Origin: Dyella telluris
GTDB taxonomy: Bacteria > Pseudomonadota > Gammaproteobacteria > Xanthomonadales > Rhodanobacteraceae
Assembly: GCF_014297575.1 (NCBI RefSeq)
Contig: NZ_CP060412.1
Location: forward strand, 3,410,001-3,474,000
Direction: 5' to 3'
DNA length: 64,000 nt
The notes beneath the pieces are model-generated. The model was not told the DNA's origin. It saw only the letters and a list, made by a program, of their open reading frames with translations, and searched no databases. Position 1 is the stretch's first letter; each line of letters begins with the position of its first letter. Of this stretch, positions 61,486 to 64,000 are shown in pieces. The translations under genes were made by a program, and so were the position numbers.

Positions 61486-63930
61486 ATGTTGAAGCGCCAA
61501 TGGATCGTCGCTGCGGTGGTGGCCGGCCTTGCCGGTGCCGTTGCCTGGGCGTGTGGCCCCATGTTCCCCAACCAGTTGCTTGATCAGCGTGCCGCTACGC
61601 TGAAGGCGGTGCCGCAGAACAGCTTTGCGTTCGAAGCCCAGCACCTGCTGCCGGCCACTGATACGTTGTCGGCCGACGAAACGACGTCTTACGGCGGCGA
61701 GCAGAAGGATGGCGCCGCGGAGGCGAAATCGCAGGGCCTCTCCGTTGAGCAACTCGCACGCGTAAAGGCGTTGCGCGAACTCCCTTCCGGTGATGAGGCC
61801 TTTGAAGCGGGCAAGGACCTGCCGGCCGACTTGCGCGCCTACGTGGCTGGCGCGGTGGATTTCGCCGGGGACAAGGAAGACGCTGCCGTCGCCCGTTTCG
61901 AGCAGGTGCTGGCCTTGCCGCTGGAACAGGCCCGGCTGCGCTCGGTGTGGGCCGCCTACATGCTGGGACGCATCCACGCGGGTCGCGCGAACGATGCCGC
62001 TTCGGATCCTGCCGTGTTCCCGCGCGAACGTGCCGCGTCGGCCAAGGCCTTTGGGCTGGCGCGCGCCCGCGCGGTGGATGGCGCGTCCGACACGCAGGGC
62101 CTGGCCGTGGCCAGCTTCGGCGAAGAGGCGCGCCTGTATCTCTACGATCACGGCAGGCAGTGCAGCTGGGGTGATCTGAACGGCACGCCGGAACAGGACG
62201 CGGTCGACGGTGCCGACGGCGATGACGCCGGCAAGGACACACATGCCAAGGAAGCACGCCCACCCTGCGGTAATGGGATGGCAGCGGACGACCTGAAGAA
62301 GGCGATCACGCTTTACGCGGCACAGGCCGGGCATCGATCCGACAGTGCCGTGAATTCGCTGGTGGCCGTGGCCGACTTCGCCATGCGCCAGCCTCGCCTG
62401 GTCGACGCACTGATCGACAGCCCCGTGCCACAGCGACTGCTGGTGGCGTATGCGCTGGCGCGCATGGGTGGCGAAGCCGAAGACACCCGTGCGAATGCAG
62501 GAAAGCCCACGACCGACCCTCGCCTCGTTGCGCTGGTGCAGGGCATCGAAAAGCGCGGTCTGGAGCAGGTGGCAGGTGCGGATCGACTCGCCTCGCTGGC
62601 CTATCAGGTCGGCAATTACCCGCTTGCGACGAGCCTGGTCGGGAAGTCGTCCGGGCCGCTGGCGGACTGGGTGCGCGCCAAGCTTGCACTGCAGAAGGGC
62701 GACATGGCGGCTGCAGCGGCCGCCTATGCCGCCGCAGCGAAGGCCTTCCCCAAGGTGGGCGATGCACAGGCTGCCATCGAGCCTTCCAACGTCAACCTGA
62801 TCACCGGTGAGCAGGGCGTGCTGGCGCTGGCGCGTGGCGAGTATGTCGAAGCCATGGGTCATCTGTACGACGCGGCGTCGTCGGTAGGTGGCGATGGCAA
62901 CGTGTACGAGGACGAAGGCGATTTGGCAGGCATCGGTTACGGCAACGATGCGGCCTATGTCGCCGAGCGCGTGCTGACGGTGGACGAGCTCAAGCAGTTC
63001 GTGGACGCGCGTGCACCCGAATCGCCGGTGCCGCCCAGGGACAAGCAGGCGGACAACTATTACCGCACGCTGCTGCCCCTGGCGGACAACCTGCGCTGGC
63101 TGCTGGCACGCCGCCTGATGCGGGCGGGCCGGTACGACGAGGCCTTCGCTTATTTTCCCAAGGACGACGATCCGCGTATCCAGGTCTCCGACGACGACGG
63201 CAAGACGCAGCCCGCCAATTTGCGCAGCAAGGCACACGCGTACACCGACGCCCTGCACGACAGCCAGCATGCCTGGACGGATATCGGCAAGGCCGAAGCC
63301 CTGTACAAGGCCTCCGTGATCGCCCGCGAAGACGGCATGGAGATCCTGGGTTACGAACAGGATCCCGATTTCAACGACAACGGCGGTTCGTACCAGGGCG
63401 GCAGCGGGCAGACGGCCGAATCGCTGAAGCAGGCCTATGTCACCGATGGCGAGCGCCAGCGCCATGCCCAGAGCGTGGCAAAGCCGGATTACCGTTTCCA
63501 CTATCGCTATATCGCCGCCGATACCGCGTCGCAGGTGGCGGACCTGCTGCCGCCGCGTTCGCAGGCATTCGCTGCGGTGATATGCAAGGCCACCGGCTGG
63601 ATGATGGAGGGGCCGCCGGACTATGAGGACAACTACCAGGGGTACGGCGAGGCCAAGCCCACCGCACCGTCTGAGCGTGAGCGCCGCGTGGCGACCTACT
63701 ACCAGCGCTACGTGAAGCAGGGCCCCTACGTGGCCTGGGCGGCGGACTTTGGCCGGGGTTGCGAGGAGCCGGATTTCGACCGCGCCCGTGCCTTCAAGCG
63801 CTCCCAGCTGCTGGCCGGGCTGAAACACGGGATGCATCGCCATTGGCCGGTCGTGCTTGCCGGTGTGCTGCTGCTGGGCGGCCTGATGGTAGGGATGGTG
63901 CGGCGCCGCCGGCGTAAGAGCGTGGCCTGA
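61486..63930 (+). CDS. Large membrane-anchored helical-repeat protein, partner of the DUF3142 protein
   Basis: An 814-residue protein of no family I can name. It has an N-terminal signal or anchor (MLKRQWIVAAVVAGLAGAVA, then WACGPMFPNQLL), long helical, TPR-like segments (for example EDAAVARFEQVLALPLEQAR and KGDMAAAAAAYAAAAKAF), and a C-terminal transmembrane helix (VVLAGVLLLGGLMVGMV) followed by an RRRRRK stop. Acidic stretches occur near residues 235-250. The ATG at 61486 follows AGGTG; a TTG at 61471 is the alternative. Same-strand neighbour of the DUF3142 gene. Confidence 0.75.
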   Translation: MLKRQWIVAAVVAGLAGAVAWACGPMFPNQLLDQRAATLKAVPQNSFAFEAQHLLPATDTLSADETTSYGGEQKDGAAEAKSQGLSVEQLARVKALRELPSGDEAFEAGKDLPADLRAYVAGAVDFAGDKEDAAVARFEQVLALPLEQARLRSVWAAYMLGRIHAGRANDAASDPAVFPRERAASAKAFGLARARAVDGASDTQGLAVASFGEEARLYLYDHGRQCSWGDLNGTPEQDAVDGADGDDAGKDTHAKEARPPCGNGMAADDLKKAITLYAAQAGHRSDSAVNSLVAVADFAMRQPRLVDALIDSPVPQRLLVAYALARMGGEAEDTRANAGKPTTDPRLVALVQGIEKRGLEQVAGADRLASLAYQVGNYPLATSLVGKSSGPLADWVRAKLALQKGDMAAAAAAYAAAAKAFPKVGDAQAAIEPSNVNLITGEQGVLALARGEYVEAMGHLYDAASSVGGDGNVYEDEGDLAGIGYGNDAAYVAERVLTVDELKQFVDARAPESPVPPRDKQADNYYRTLLPLADNLRWLLARRLMRAGRYDEAFAYFPKDDDPRIQVSDDDGKTQPANLRSKAHAYTDALHDSQHAWTDIGKAEALYKASVIAREDGMEILGYEQDPDFNDNGGSYQGGSGQTAESLKQAYVTDGERQRHAQSVAKPDYRFHYRYIAADTASQVADLLPPRSQAFAAVICKATGWMMEGPPDYEDNYQGYGEAKPTAPSERERRVATYYQRYVKQGPYVAWAADFGRGCEEPDFDRARAFKRSQLLAGLKHGMHRHWPVVLAGVLLLGGLMVGMVRRRRRKSVA

Positions 63931-63937
63931 GGGGCTG

Positions 63938-63984
63938 GGCGGGGTTTTGCGCGATAATGGCGCATTCGACGCACGAACCCCGCC
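63938..63984. other. Hairpin at the end of the helical-repeat gene
   Basis: GGCGGGGTT (63938-63946) pairs perfectly with AACCCCGCC (63976-63984) and an inner TGCGC/GCGCA pair flanks GATAATG. It lies just after the stop codon. There is no T-run; it overlaps any promoter of the next gene. Confidence 0.45.
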
Positions 63985-63985
63985 C

Positions 63986-64000
63986 GTGAAGAAGACCGAT
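63986..64000 (+). CDS. Possible start of the next gene (partial)
   Basis: GTG AAG AAG ACC GAT (MKKTD) begins at 63986 and runs off the window. GATAATG at 63952-63958 could be a -10 element. No ribosome binding site is visible and five codons are too few for identification. Confidence 0.25.

Overview
The window is a GC-rich, densely coded gammaproteobacterial chromosome segment. Gene content and order point to the order Xanthomonadales, most likely Rhodanobacteraceae (Dyella/Rhodanobacter/Luteibacter-like). The reasons are the sspA-sspB pair, the nadC-DUF1631 pair, Oar-type and plug-barrel TonB-dependent receptors ending in Phe, the thrS-infC-rpmI-rplT-pheS-pheT-ihfA-merR string, and abundant REP-type and dRS3-like intergenic repeats. 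The genus is inference; no ribosomal RNA gene is present to settle it.

Layout. 1-9.2 kb is housekeeping: the end of sspA, sspB, a DUF3301 protein, nadC overlapping a DUF1631 gene, a Trm112-like protein, purE-purK, sodB, then grxD with a YciK-like SDR and a MarC-family protein. 9.3-17.5 kb carries a two-domain acyltransferase (OlsF-like, probably ornithine lipid synthesis) and two large TonB-dependent receptors. The second receptor has a textbook intrinsic terminator just upstream of its own ribosome binding site. 17.9-22.8 kb has ppnN, tRNA-Asn, a small lipoprotein, an orphan type IV pilin-like protein and uvrB. 22.9-25.4 kb is a repeat island: tRNA-Val, six full REP/BIME units plus half units, a secreted NTF2-like protein, and a REP-associated tyrosine transposase (RAYT).

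25.4-30.7 kb is a surface-structure region: an FkbM-type methyltransferase, a membrane-anchored coiled-coil/helical-repeat protein, the stub of a YadA-like trimeric autotransporter anchor lying back to back with it, an OmpA/BamE-like lipoprotein, and an orphan fimbrial subunit. 31.0-33.6 kb has a HemJ-like gene, a tandem array of seven full 108-nt hairpin units repeating with an exact 123-bp period, and a UDP-glucuronate epimerase. 33.6-41.8 kb is the translation operon, with infC beginning at an ATC codon and two copies of a 135-bp inverted-repeat element inserted between operon genes. The thrS leader contains an intrinsic terminator and a short Thr-containing reading frame.

41.8-55.1 kb holds tRNA-Pro, divergent serA and D-2-hydroxyglutarate dehydrogenase genes (probably metabolically coupled), a YncE-like propeller, prolyl aminopeptidase, upp with an ABC-F ATPase, a PsiF-repeat protein, an ExeM-like secreted nuclease and a class III aminotransferase. 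55.4-60.1 kb is one transcription unit: ABC ATPase, permease, two tandem DesK-like histidine kinases and one NarL-type response regulator. The window ends with a DUF3142 lipoprotein and a large anchored helical-repeat protein.

No CRISPR array, prophage, rRNA or classical insertion sequence was seen. The least explained features are the 123-bp hairpin array, the terminators inside leaders (thrS and the second TonB receptor), and the truncated autotransporter junction.
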